From Promerops cafer (Eukaryota > Chordata > Aves > Passeriformes > Nectariniidae): a stretch of 64,000 nucleotides of DNA. The notes beneath the pieces were generated by a model. The model searched no databases, was not told where the DNA came from, and was given only the letters and a program-made list of their open reading frames with translations. The stretch covers positions 186,001 through 250,000 of the forward strand of contig VZSE01000552.1 in assembly GCA_013398275.1 (NCBI GenBank), given 5' to 3'. Position numbers and translations under genes: made by a program. Shown here one piece after another: positions 49,960 to 61,959 of this stretch (the stretch's first letter is position 1; every line of letters begins with the position of its first letter).

Positions 49960-52814
49960 ATAAAGTCACATTTTTTACCAATTTTGGTGACTGGGACAAT
50001 TCTGTTGCTGTGAGTACAGACCTAGAGAAGGCTGCTTTGAGGAGTATATGATGACAAAAAACACTTTGTGCAGTAGAGTAGGTCTGCATATTACACTGTC
50101 TTGACTCTGTTTAGGCACAGATATGTAACTGTTGTCAGAAGTAAATTACTACCTGAGGTGTGTAAAACTGAAAATTAAAGATTTTACAAAACAAACTAAA
50201 GCTGAGAGCAACACAGTAATTATATCACCATACCATATCTCTACCCAAGCCATCCGACATAAAGAGAGAAGTGTTGCCTGTTGGACTGTCTTCAAATCTC
50301 AATAGAAAAATAAGGAAACTCCAAAATTAAAATTAGTCTGGATGAAAATAGAACACAAAATATTCAAAAGTCATAGCAAATATTGCCAAGATGCGGGTGT
50401 GTGGCACCTGACCTGAAGATGTTATTTTTCTAAAATTTTTCTTCTTCCTTTGAAAGTATCCAATATTTCTTCCAGTATAACACGTACAATCTGGCTTACT
50501 CAAAAGTAATCTTGTGTAAAGCAGCCATTTTTCTTTTGGTCCCTTATTATGAATGGTAAGTTATTATTGTTTGCAAGAAGAAATCTAAACGAACTTGTCA
50601 TGGGTTACAAATAAAGATAAATTTTTAATATTAAAGCCTATTTGAACATCACAAAAAATGATGAGACCTCTGCAGAAGTAATAAAAATCTGGAAAAGGAT
50701 AGCATGTGTGAGGAAGGCATAAGGATTTTAGCAGCCACAAAAGGCTTCAAAAGTATTGCAAAACAAACCATTTTCAAAGACCAGGGCATATACGTGCTAC
50801 AAAAGAAAACAGCAATTCCCATGGAAACATACTGCTCACAGAGACAGAAAGCATTGCTTAGAAATCAGCATCTGTTACCACCTCTTCTGGAGGGGCACAT
50901 CCCTCTTCTTTTAGGGAAGCTATAACCTCTCCACTGTTGTATTGTCAAAACCACCTATTCTTCCAAATTCCCTGACTGAGAGCAAAGGTGACCTGCTCAG
51001 TTCCCAGACTTGCCCAGGGTTTTTTCATCTGAATAGCTGTTCTGCACATCAGTTTTCATCTGTAGCATGCTTCCAGCTTGTTCAAACACTCAATCTTAGT
51101 AAAAGTGAGCACAGTCAAAAAGTAGATTTCTGCCCCAGTTACACAGAGATGTATGATGTGGTTTGTTTTAATGAGAATTGGCCCCTTGGGTCATACATTA
51201 AAAAGTGTGTTGTCTTCTGTTTCTGTGTAAGCACTTAGCTGGCAACCTACAGGTAAACAAAAGGTTTTTGTGTCCCAGTTCAAATACTGCAGCATGAAGA
51301 AGAAAAGAAAACTCTAACCCACCAAGCTCAAGAGGAAAGTGTCCATAAAAATAAGATTCTTTGAGACATTGTTTTCAAGTGTTTGAGTTATGTTATAAAG
51401 TGGTGAATTTCAACTGATTCCATCAGGGACCTATGAGTCTCAAAATATTAATTTCCTAAAATGAAAACTGGGTAGAGCAAAAGACCATGCCAGTATTTTA
51501 ATAAAAAGAAAAGAGAACATTGGAGCTTGCATGTGAGCACAACTGAAGGAATCTAGGAGGGAAGGCTCTGACAATGGGAAGGGTTTCAGTTGGGATGTCA
51601 GGTTTTTAGTCACTTCTGTGAGCCATATGCTAAGGGAAACAAAAATGCATTAATTTCAATATATAGGAAAATACTTGCTTATAGACTACAGTGAAATGCA
51701 ATGCCACTACCAAGAGCATAACAAGACAGTACTTTTCAGATATTTCAAGTCTATGTAAATGATAACTTATGCATCTCTGTTCTTACAGTCATGCGTTACT
51801 TGGATTTCTAAGTACATGTGTGCATATATGTGTTTAGGGAAGAAGGATTAATGTAGATATTTAAATACTGTGTAGTTAAATTACTGCCTTGTAATCACAG
51901 CAAGCCATTGTTATGTATTAGAGTTCACAATGGGAATGGATGGAAACTAAAACTTGCTAGTGCTTATGCAAAAAAAGGTTTAGTAGTAAAAATTATTAGA
52001 AAAGGAGTAGAGAACAAACCAGAAAACTAGGTTATGCTGTAAGGACTCAGTGCAGTTTATAATTAGAGTGCTATATGTGCATCTATATTCCCTTCTCTCA
52101 ACTCCTTACCTCCAAAGGATATATTAAGATTTGATAAGACAAAAGAAAAGCAATACAGAAGGGTAGTCAGGCTTCTAGAACAAAAAGACATTATGTGGAC
52201 TAGGCATGTAGTCTGGAAAATATGGTTGAGAGGGGAATGTGACAAAGAGTTTGAAAGATCATGAAAAGGATGGGAGTGGTTAAAGGGGAAGAACTTTCAG
52301 TGTCAATGAGAGATCTGTGGGTCATCAGATAAAGCTAGGAGGTAGTTAATTAAAAAAAACTAAAGAAGAATATTTTGCACAAGCAATTGCTGAGCTCTGG
52401 AACTCACTGTTGTGGGACAGTGAGGTACTAACGTGCTAGAAGAGTTCAAAATTTATAGACTTGTTACGTCCCAAAGGTAAAGACTATGAGAAACTGCATG
52501 AGTGTACTGCAGGAGGTCTCCCTGGGGGATTGACAGTGCCTGTGCTTTAGTGACCACTACCAGGGCATATGGTCTGATGGGCATATACCATATGCTTTTT
52601 ATAGAGTACTTGAATTCTAGCTGCCTCTTAACGGAGGGAAGAAAACTGTCAAAAATATTCAAGACAGTGATATTATTTGCATTATTCCAGTACATTCATC
52701 ATCACTGTTTTTTGCTCATTTGTTAGATTTTTTAAATGAAATACATTTTTAAATTATACTGCAATTCCACAGTTTTTGGAAATATGTACAATGAATAATA
52801 AAGCACGTGAATCA

Positions 52815-52980
52815 CCAGAGAATCACAGAACAGTTTGAGCTGAAAAGGACCTTTAACAATTGCCTAATCTAATCCCCCTCCCATGGGCAGGGACACCTTC
52901 CATTAGATGAGGTTATTAAAATCCTGTCCAAACTCTCTTTGAACATTTGCAGTAATGGACATCCACAACTTCTGGATGTA
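52815..52980 (-). mobile_element. Short CR1 3' end, antisense
   Basis: It starts with AGAGAATCACAGAACAG and continues with AAAGGACCTTTAACAATTGCC and GGGCAGGGACACCTTCCATTAG, which is the reverse complement of the CR1 3' terminal region. Similarity fades near 52980 (CATCCACAACTTCTGG). Only about 165 bp is retained. Confidence 0.88.
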
Positions 52981-55900
52981 TGGACAGCTAATTAGTAAAG
53001 AATGTATGGATAACTATTTGGTACAGATTCTGTATTTTGATTTTATTTGCAAGCTAATTGTGAATCACAACTTTAAATAATATAAAGAGTAATAATTTAC
53101 GCACTAAAATTATTTGTCTCTTCTCTTTTTTGTTCAATGGAAAGACTCAGGTGCCTACATGCTAATAAGCTTTTGTTGTCCAGACACAAAGAGGCTTACC
53201 TGATTAAGCATGGTGCTTGAAGATTTGGCCAAAAGTTTGAAAAGCCTCTTGTCATTATGTGTGACTGCTGACACTCAAAGATAAAAGTAGGGCCTGACTT
53301 TTCAAATATTTAGACTTTTTACCAGCCTTTTTAAAACACAATCCTTAAGGTAAAACTCAAAATTGTTCAGAAGTTTAAAGACAAAAACTTAGGAAAAATG
53401 GAATATTTACTAGTTATTAGGCAATGGATGCAGTATATTAACAATTCCTCTCCTTTTCTGTTTGTACACAATCATCAGTACCACTTCTTTTATCCTCTTT
53501 AAGAGATGTGATGATTAAATAGCAATTTAAAACAGAAGACCAGGGAGAAATTGATATAAACATTTAATTCTCATCAGCTAAATCTGATTTCTCTGAAGTC
53601 TGTTAAATATACCTTTAATAAGTGCAGCATGGCTCACTTACTCTGAAATGGCTAAAAGTCATGTTTGCATACAGTAATCAAAAATATTTATAGCTTTCAC
53701 TTTAAAATGTATGTCATATTAAAGTTTAAAAATTAAATTAATCCACAGCTGTTTATTGTTTCCAGCTTCAAATCAAGAATTAGATACTCAAATTTTTCAA
53801 AGTCCTTTTTTTTCCCCACCAGAACATCATTAATGGCAATCACGAATCTCTATCTAACCTCTGTTACATAAGTTCTGTCCTGCTAGCAATTACTGATTTT
53901 CTTTGGCAGATAGGAGCCCTGGTAAGGCTAAATTCAGCTGTAACTGGTGGACAAATCCCAGGTTCTGTTGCTGACCTGAAATGCCCAGATTAAGTAAACA
54001 AAAATCTTGTGTGCTTAAAAAAAAAACTTTGCCCCATACATTGCAAGTGTCAGGTCTCTTCTTTTAAGACTTATCTGAGCCACACACTGCCATAAAGATA
54101 AGTTATATCAAAACTACTTGAAATCGCATGATCCTGGTTAATATCACCAGATATATATGGGGCACCTCGAGTTAGCTTTCACAGGGTTTCCACATGTGGT
54201 GTCCTTAAACTAACAAACAAATATGTACAGTTTTAAGAGCTGTTGGATAGTAGTCAGTATCTCAAGGGACTGCAAAAGAATAATTGAAAGCATTTTTGCA
54301 TCTTGCAACTGGCCACAAGTACTTTCCAAATTACTTCCACTTGAGGTCCAATTACTGATGCAGTCATCCAGTTTGTAAGGAAGGCATAATTAGGAAAAAA
54401 AGATCAATAGAAACCTACCTAGTTGAAGTGTCTAATAGATGTTTCTGATGATAAGTAATAAGACATTATAAAATTTGTGGAACATGGCAGTAATGGGTAT
54501 TTTTATGTGTGCCATATTTCAGACTGGCAAAACCACTACTAAATAGCCTATGACATATTTATATTGTTGAAGTCCTTGTAAAAATACAGAATTACTACTG
54601 TACATTAAAAATTCAGTGAAATATCTGGGCAAAATTGTGGCCTAATACTTTTAGAGACCCAACAACTCCTATGACATTTGTGTACAAGCAAGCCCCAAAG
54701 CTAAAAAAACAGGGAAAATAATGAGAATTTCTGCTTTATTTTTACTACATCTCATTTGTAACTCAAAGTTCTAGTCTAATGCCCAGTATGAAAGCCTTCT
54801 TTGTGTTTTATATAATCTTTTGAATAAGCTTTTCTATCTGACTCTCTTGGTACCTTAATGTTTTTTTCTTCAACAGAGTTCACCTATTTCACCTATTGCA
54901 ACCTTCATCTGGCTAACCTCCAGAGCTCATTTGCCTCCAGTTTCAATGACAGAAAGATTTGCTTTTTTGGGTCACTATTCAGAGAGCTTGGATTTCTGCT
55001 TTTCATATCCTAAAAGATAATTGTCCTTATTAGTAGGGGTTTATTAATTATGAAGCCAGTGGCAACATTCTGACCTTAGCATATTTGCAGTATGGTCAGG
55101 TCAGTAGTTCAATTTGAGGTAGAAACTTCCAGGGATAATGGTTTAAGCATTATTAAATTGCACTGTCAGGAACATTTTGCTCATGAAAAACAGTACTGTA
55201 AAAGCTGTTGTCATAGGATGCTGTGTGTTATTGCTTTCTAATTAATTCTCATGTCAATTGTGCTCTTGTTGATAAGTGAAAAACTTTAATTTTTTTTAAA
55301 CATTTTTGCCGTCTAATTTCCAAGGCAACTGAAAGTGCAGGAGACCAATAGAAAGACAAAGGTAAAGACCAAAAAGGTTGACACAACAAAGTAAATGAGA
55401 AAGATGAGATTGGTGAGGCTCAATCTGTAAACAATGGCACCTACATCAAAGCTCACAGTGTCTTGACAACCAAAACAAGTACAGTTTTGAACTGGAGTTC
55501 GAAGAGAAGAATTCAGTAGAACAGAAAGAGTATTATTGGTCCTTCTGCTGTTGAAGATCAGTTTGCTGAAAACTATAAATATGTGGTATTTTTCCTTTAA
55601 AGTAGCTGTGAGCTGTAGTGTGTTTTTTAAATGTTTCTAAAATAGTGGCAATGCTTCCAGTGTATGCATAGATAGACCACATGTATTGTACACACTGTAA
55701 GTAAATACAGTTAATTTGGGCATAGGAATCTTTCTATTTCATATGATATAACATATGATAGGCATGCTAATAGGAATACAGCTACAGCATGAAAATGGAA
55801 ATGGAGAAATGAAATTTATAAAGTGTTCTAGTTTCTGTATGAATTACAGCAAAACCAGGGCTGACTTAAAGATAAATTCTAATGTGAGGGGAAGGGAGGA

Positions 55901-56081
55901 GGCAATGATTGATTTAAATGAAGGAATGTCCAAGCTCTATTTCAAAATGTAGGTACTCTGTGACTCTCAAGCACCCCTTTGTATTGCTGATATTAAATCG
56001 TGCACTTCGGTATTAAATGTACAGTGAAACTGTGTACTATTTTTAATAGTTTGCAAAGGAGGTCTGCGAAGGAAAATATTT
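52981..56081. other. Intergenic unique AT-rich sequence
   Basis: No gene, RNA gene or repeat family recognised. Open frames are few and short, as expected for AT-rich noncoding DNA. Confidence 0.6.
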
Positions 56082-56540
56082 TGTTAGAAGAAGAATTCTA
56101 GTGATGCCTTGGAGTGGCTACCTAGAACAGAGGCTAGACAAGGTTAAGAGAATAAAGTAGGTATTAATTAGAGGCCTTCAATAGGTGCACCTTGGGCAGT
56201 ACAAAAGCCTCCAAGAGGGGCTACACGCAAGATGGACGATGGTCACGGGTTTTTCAGATAGATTAAAGTTTGGTCCATTTACATAAGAGGGGTTAATCTT
56301 CCAATTGCAGCTTCAGCTAAGGAAGTCATATACCCCCAGTTTGCCGCCCATCCAGACTCACTTATGTTTATACTTTTCAGGGCCTGGGGCAGTAGGGTGT
56401 CCTTGATTTTCAGGCCTAGGGGGATTGTTTTGTCTGACCAAACTGTGAAGAGAGCTTGCTAACACTCTGTATGGAATGCAGAGTTATACACTAATGCAGT
56501 ACAGGATTTGAAAAATATAAAAGCTAAAATACTAAGGCAT
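56082..56540 (+). mobile_element. LTR-like dispersed repeat, third family
   Basis: The stretch from about 56100 (GGAGTGGCTACCTAGAACAGAGGC) through GGTGCACCTTGGGCAGTACAA, TTTGGTCCATTTACATAAGAGGGGTTAATC and GGGGGATTGTTTTGTCTGACCA matches, from memory, a dispersed LTR-type repeat of songbirds. A TATAAAAG box is at 56516-56523 near the right end, so the R-U5 part may be missing. Both boundaries are approximate and no target-site duplication was found. Confidence 0.5.
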
Positions 56541-57716
56541 CACTAGTCCATCACTTTTTCATTATTTACTGTAAAAAGACAGTATGTAATGATAACCTAC
56601 ACTGAATCATTCATATTTCTCATAAGCAGCTCTCAGGAGAATTAATTTCTTGTTGCAGCTGTATACTTCTACATTTACTCTCTTCTGCTGAAGATGGAGT
56701 AGTAACTTTGATATATCTCCTTGTGTGCCATTTATGCACTTACATTTGAATCCAATCCAGTGGTAAAGTCTGGTTACCTATGAAATAGCAAGTGTGAAAA
56801 CAAAAATCTTTGTACTTTTTCACCTTCTTAACACCATAATTCTTTCTCTGACTGCAGGGTCTGTTTGCCAGAAGTAATTTGTATTAACATCATACATTTG
56901 TGAAACTTCTAGTTGGTTGCAACTTTGTAATGACTTTCAGTTTATTTTTGCTATGATATCGCAGCTTTCTTCCCAATGTGGTAGAATTAGGATTAGGTTT
57001 TGGGACAGTGTCACTGAGTGAGGTCAGACTCTTTACTAATTCCATCCATCTCTTGTGATGTAAAACTAAATTAGAGCCAAGAATACCAGGCAATTGTTCT
57101 ATGTGTGGGAATTCCTCTGTGTAGCAATGGCAGAGAATATCATCTGAGAAGAATAGAATTTATTGTCTTAATTGCTATATAAAGAAACACACAATATGAA
57201 TGGTCTGTCCAGGTATCCAAAGAATAATTTGTAAAAATTTTGAAGGTGGAGCTTAAGAAGCAAATTCTCCCTGATAGTGTACTGTGGGAGTATTTCTCAG
57301 AAACATTCTCTAAGGATGTTCCCCTCAGTCTCATGGAACAGCTTGATGGATACTGTATGGCAGAAATTCCTGATTTACTGGCAATGCTTTTTGCTACAGG
57401 TAACCTACTTTTACTGAAACACTCAGGCCCTGAATCAACAGATATTTAAAGGAATGCAGTGGTTCAAGGCTGGAACAGTCTTGCTTCTTAAAATATCACT
57501 GTAAGATCATCAAGTATATTACCTTTTTTAATGATGTCAACACTGACAGCTGGGAAAATCTGTGTGGAGTTACATTGACATTGAGGCCCTCAATATTTGA
57601 GCCCCTCAAAACCTGAATCAAACTTTGCAATTTTTTTTCAGGTTAATCACTAGTTATAGCTAGGCAGTTATGACTAAGCAATTCCACTGTGAACATTGTA
57701 TGCTTGGCTATTCTTT
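56541..57716. other. Intergenic unique sequence
   Basis: No gene or repeat recognised. The short open frames here have no domain or splice-site support. Confidence 0.55.
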
Positions 57717-58165
57717 TGTTTTAAGTAAAAGGGAAGGCAATCCCAAAACGAATGGGCTATCCGGATGAAAGCTGCCAGGAATGAAGTCAGCAGAGCTGAG
57801 CTGACTAAGGTAATTCAGACATTGGGAGATCATGCCCAGCAGGACATTGACCACCCAGAATAGACCCCAGACTCAAATGGAGGGAAGAACTGCTCATGTG
57901 GACTAATTAGCCTGAGAAGTCAGAGTTGTAACAAGTAGGGGTTTCAGTACTAATAAAATAGTTCTGTAATCTGTAACCAGAGAATGCTGATGCCTTTGTT
58001 AAAATGTATAAATAATGTGAAATTTTGGTGATCAGGGAGCCAGACTTCTGTGGGTTACCACCCAGCTCCCTACTTTGTGCATATTAGAATAAAAATTCAA
58101 AATACCCCTCCCTGCAGTGTGAATTGGCACTTTGCGCTGGGTAACGAGGCCGCGTTTGGGACAAC
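57717..58165 (+). mobile_element. LTR-like element with TATA box and polyadenylation signal
   Basis: The segment has LTR organisation: TATAAATA at 58007-58014, AATAAA at 58088-58093 about 80 bases later, then a GC-richer end (GAGGCCGCGTTTGGGACA). This is the U3-R-U5 order of a gammaretrovirus-like (ERV1-type) LTR, and the end sequence resembles LTRs I recall from passerines. Proposed ends are TG at 57717 and CA at about 58163. No clear target-site duplication or adjacent viral gene was seen, so it is probably solo. Boundaries are approximate. Confidence 0.55.
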
Positions 58166-61054
58166 AATATCACTGAAAGGATATAATAACCAGATAACTT
58201 GCTTTGGAGTGCTAAACAATGTGATTTTTTTTGCGTTTTTGTAAGTTTTCCACAGGGATTTTTCTAAAAATGCTTTGGGTGGATAATATTTTTGACATCA
58301 TACAATACTTTGGTCAGGCAGTGCGCCAAGCATTGTTCCCAAATTTAGTGACAATGATGAAGCCAGCATATTTCTATAATTAGAAGCTGAGCCTTTACTG
58401 TGAAAGTTTTTGATGTAAATGACTCATATAATTTGTGAAGCTACTGTAGAGTTGGCATACAAGGAATTTTAAGAGATGTCATTGAAAAAAGCAAAAGTGA
58501 CTTGATGCTTGCCTCATCATATATAAACATAATTTCCCAAACAAGGTTTTTGAACTTTGAACACAGTATAGCTATTGCAATGACTAGTATCTATCCATGT
58601 GTATCCATGGTGCTTTACAGATGTCATGAAAAAGGACTGTGGACAAAAGTTGACCAGGTTCACACACAATAAAATGGAGGGAGGCAAAAGGAAAAAAAAA
58701 TAATCTTAAAATTTGTTGCAACTACTCTCCTCATAAGCTCCCATTAAGTGTTTTACAAACTTGATATAAAATGAATGATTCAGAATGATTCAGATCTGTG
58801 AACTACCATGTGAGGGCTGGGAAAACATGCATTTTTACCCTACTGTCTGTTTATCTAATGTATGGAGATATTCGTCCAAATCTCATTTTAAATATTTCTG
58901 GCTGCCAAATAAGATGGTATGCAAATTATTCCATAAATTATGCATTTTGTCAAAATGGAGTTGAAAAAACTACTTTATTTCCAAACCTTTTGAGGCTTGT
59001 GAACATGCTAAGAACATTTGCAGTAGAAATGCTCAAGTCTGTGTTTGGGGAGGGAGAAGAAATACCTAACTATAACTAGAAACTTCTAACTACATAGAGA
59101 GTAGTTATTGTAGACTTTGCAACATTAATAGTGATAGGGAAATGTTTTGACCAGCCTTCCTGTAATCCAGTGGTAACTCTTACAGTATTTCTTCCACAGT
59201 GCTTCACCTTGAAGTAGAGTATATTTTACATATGACAGCTTTTTCCTCTGACTTTCTTTTCTCTAGGAAACACCTAGGCAGCCCAGAATACCTTTTGGGT
59301 TAATAGTTTTTATACTTGATGCCAGTGTATTCTAGTGTACTATAATGTATTTCCTTCTTGAGGAAAGTATCTAGGCGCTCCATAACCAATAATACATTGA
59401 ATAAATAGCATACATTTTGTTGAAGTCTGTACTACTTCAAGTTCTCATGAGCTCTCAAAATACCTGCAAAAGGATTTAGGTTTGACCTAGTTGAAGATAT
59501 TTTCAGAAATGCCAAGTGGCTCTAGATGAAGTGCAATGCTCCCTGACAGATGAGTACCTAATGCAAAGTTGCATCCAGTTACTTTTTCATTATATGCCTT
59601 TATACTGCCCACTGCTTCCAGGTAGAACCAGTCTATTTTAATCAAATTGCAAAATGAAGGGTATAACCAGACAAATTATCTCCAATGCTGGTAAATCCTC
59701 TGTGTGTTCCCAAATGTGTTCAGTGTGACATGGAATTTTATGATATATTTGCTCGAAGTGATGTACAAAAAAGTGATGTGAACAAGTTTCTGTTTCTAAC
59801 ATGATCTTAAAAATAGGCATGAAGTATTTCTTGTTTATGTTTACCTATGTTTTAAGTAGTAGCCTTGGCTTTCCAAGATAGCCTCTGTGTGTGTGCATAC
59901 CTATCACCATATGCTTTGTTTTTGTCCAGTCTTCAGGCACACCATGATTAGAGTGGCTCTTAACAACAGTAAATCACATAGACGCCCCTTTTTTTCAGTA
60001 ACTAATATGTCCAAAAACATTCAGAGTCAAATGAACTTGAAGGCTTGGGAAAGCATTAGACTGTACACTTCAGAACACTGTTATAAAGGCGTTATTGCCA
60101 GAATATACCAGGGATTTGTTATCTAATGTTTTGAAGTTTTAGTGCTGTGGAATTCTTGGGTTAAATTTTGTGACCATGTTAGAAAAGGCCTTTGTAAATG
60201 CTCCTGTATTTTGAAAAGAGAAAGAAAACATTTCTCTTCCCCCTCAGTTTTCCAGTTTGTATAATTCAGTGATGGCTATGAGGTGTCGAATCAAGGCTCT
60301 TAATGTTTTATTCTTAACTTGTAATTAGAACAAAATTGTTCTGTGTTCTAATATGTGCAATTTGAAATAAATCTAAATCAGAGCTTCTTGTATTAGGTCT
60401 ACAAGTGATTCACTGTCACACCAAAAGTTCCAGTTTATACTATGGCCTCAAATCACTAACACCAATGACACAAGTCCACTATGATGTTTTTTGATAATTT
60501 CACATCTGTGTAGGCTAACCTATCTCCCCTGTACTTTCAGTTACACAGTCCCCAGCAGAGCTGGATGTCTTGCTGGGTTTCTCAGTATCAAATTCCTGAT
60601 GTTTTTGCTTGCTAAGCACTGGAGCACACTGGGAGCTTTGGGTGAAGGGGAATAATGTATGTGCTTCCCACAGGAAGATGTCACATTGCCAAGCATGTTT
60701 GGGGCTCTGGGTGTAGGTACTGCTCATTAGGTGTATTAGGCTGAAATCCAGCCTCAGTGCAAGAGATTTGGCATGTTATTTCACTCACATTGAGAGTAGT
60801 GGTGCCAGTGTGTGGTAAACACTCTGCCTGGATGACAGGTGTGCACCAAAACCCTTCTGTTGCTCTGATCCTCAGCTGGGCAGAGGAGAGAAAATGCAGA
60901 AAAAGGCTCATGTGTGCACATGAGGACAGGAAGAGATGACTCACCAGTTACCTTCACAGTCATAATAGACTTTGGTAAATTAGTTTAACTTACTACCACT
61001 CAAATTAGAGTGGAATAATGAGAAATAAAATCTTAAAAACATCTTTCACCTATC
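58166..61054. other. Intergenic unique AT-rich sequence
   Basis: No gene, RNA gene or repeat family recognised. Overlapping short open frames at about 60515-60960 on both strands are unsupported. Confidence 0.6.
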
Positions 61055-61959
61055 TCTGCCTATTTCCTGGTCTTAACTTTACTCCACATTTAGTCCCTCC
61101 TTCCATCCAGTGGCACAGTGGGGTGGGCTGCAGTAATTTCATCACACTTTGTTTCTGCTCCTCCTTCCTCCACAGGGGGAGGACTTCTCACACTCTTCCC
61201 CAGAGTGTGGTCCCTCCCACAGGAGACAGAACTCTGTGAACTTGTCCAATATCAGTCCCTCCCACAGGATGCAATTTTTCATGCACTACTCCAGTATGAG
61301 TCCCTCCCACACGGTGCAGTCCTTCAGGAACAGTCTGCTGCAGTCCTTCAGGAGCAGCCTGCTCCTGTGTGGTTCCATGCCACAGGATGCAGTCCTTCAG
61401 GAATGCACTGCTCCAGCGTGGGGCCCCCACAGGTCGCAAGTCCTGCCAGGAAACCTTCTCCAGCATGGACTCCTCTTTTCACAGGGCCACAGGTCCTACC
61501 AGGAGCCTGCTCCAGCACAGGCTTCCCACAGGGTCCCATGCTGCTTCAGGCACCCCCACCTGCTCCACCATGGGGTCTTCCATGGGCTGCAGGGGCACAA
61601 CTGCCTCGCCATGGGCTGCACCCTGGGCTACAGGGGAATCTGCTCCAGCTCCTTGAGCACCTCCTCCTATTTCTTCTTCACTGACTGGTGCCTGCAAGGC
61701 TGCTCCTGTCACACGTTCTCACTCCCCTTTTCTCTGGCTACAATTTGCTTCTGTGCAATAACTTCCTTCCCTTCTTAAATCTGTTGTTCTGTAAGCACTT
61801 ACTGCTATTGTTGATGGGCTGAGCCTTGGCCAGTGGCAGGTCTGTCTAGGAGCCAGGTGGCATTGGAATCATTAGACACTGGGGAAGCTTATGGCAGCTT
61901 CTCACAGAAACTACTCCTGTACCTCCCTGCTACCAAAAGCCTGCCATGCAAACACAACA
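61055..61959 (-). mobile_element. Long LTR with internal 45-bp repeats, antisense
   Basis: A GC-richer block of about 0.9 kb in AT-rich surroundings. Read on the minus strand it begins near 61959 (TGTTGTGTTTGCATGGCAGG), has ATTTAAGAAGG near 61775 in a TATA-like position, then a repetitive GGAGCAG/CCTGTGG-rich body, and ends in GTGGAGTAAAGTTAAGACC near 61068. This is the layout of a large ERVL-like LTR I recall from songbirds. Its U5 end looks truncated or diverged. The overlapping plus-strand frames of 188 and 209 codons are products of the repeats. Family assignment is from memory. Confidence 0.6.
61210..61400. repeat. Degenerate 45-bp minisatellite inside the LTR
   Basis: TCCCTCCCAC recurs at 61211, 61256 and 61301, exactly 45 bases apart. 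Related CAGTCCTTCAGGA words continue at about 61318, 61342 and 61390. Because 45 is a multiple of three, reading frames stay open across units, which explains the long but meaningless open frames here. Confidence 0.85.

Larger units (their letters stand above)
46951..52814. other. Intergenic unique sequence
   Basis: AT-rich DNA without recognisable genes or transposable elements, apart from a polypyrimidine array (48924-48970) and a C-run cluster (49936-49959). Short open frames have no supporting features. Confidence 0.6.

Noticed and set aside
61118..61778. Plus-strand frames of 188 and 209 codons that look like repetitive proteins
   Set aside because: They lie antisense in an LTR-type repeat with a 45-bp period; frame preservation is a by-product of the repeat length.
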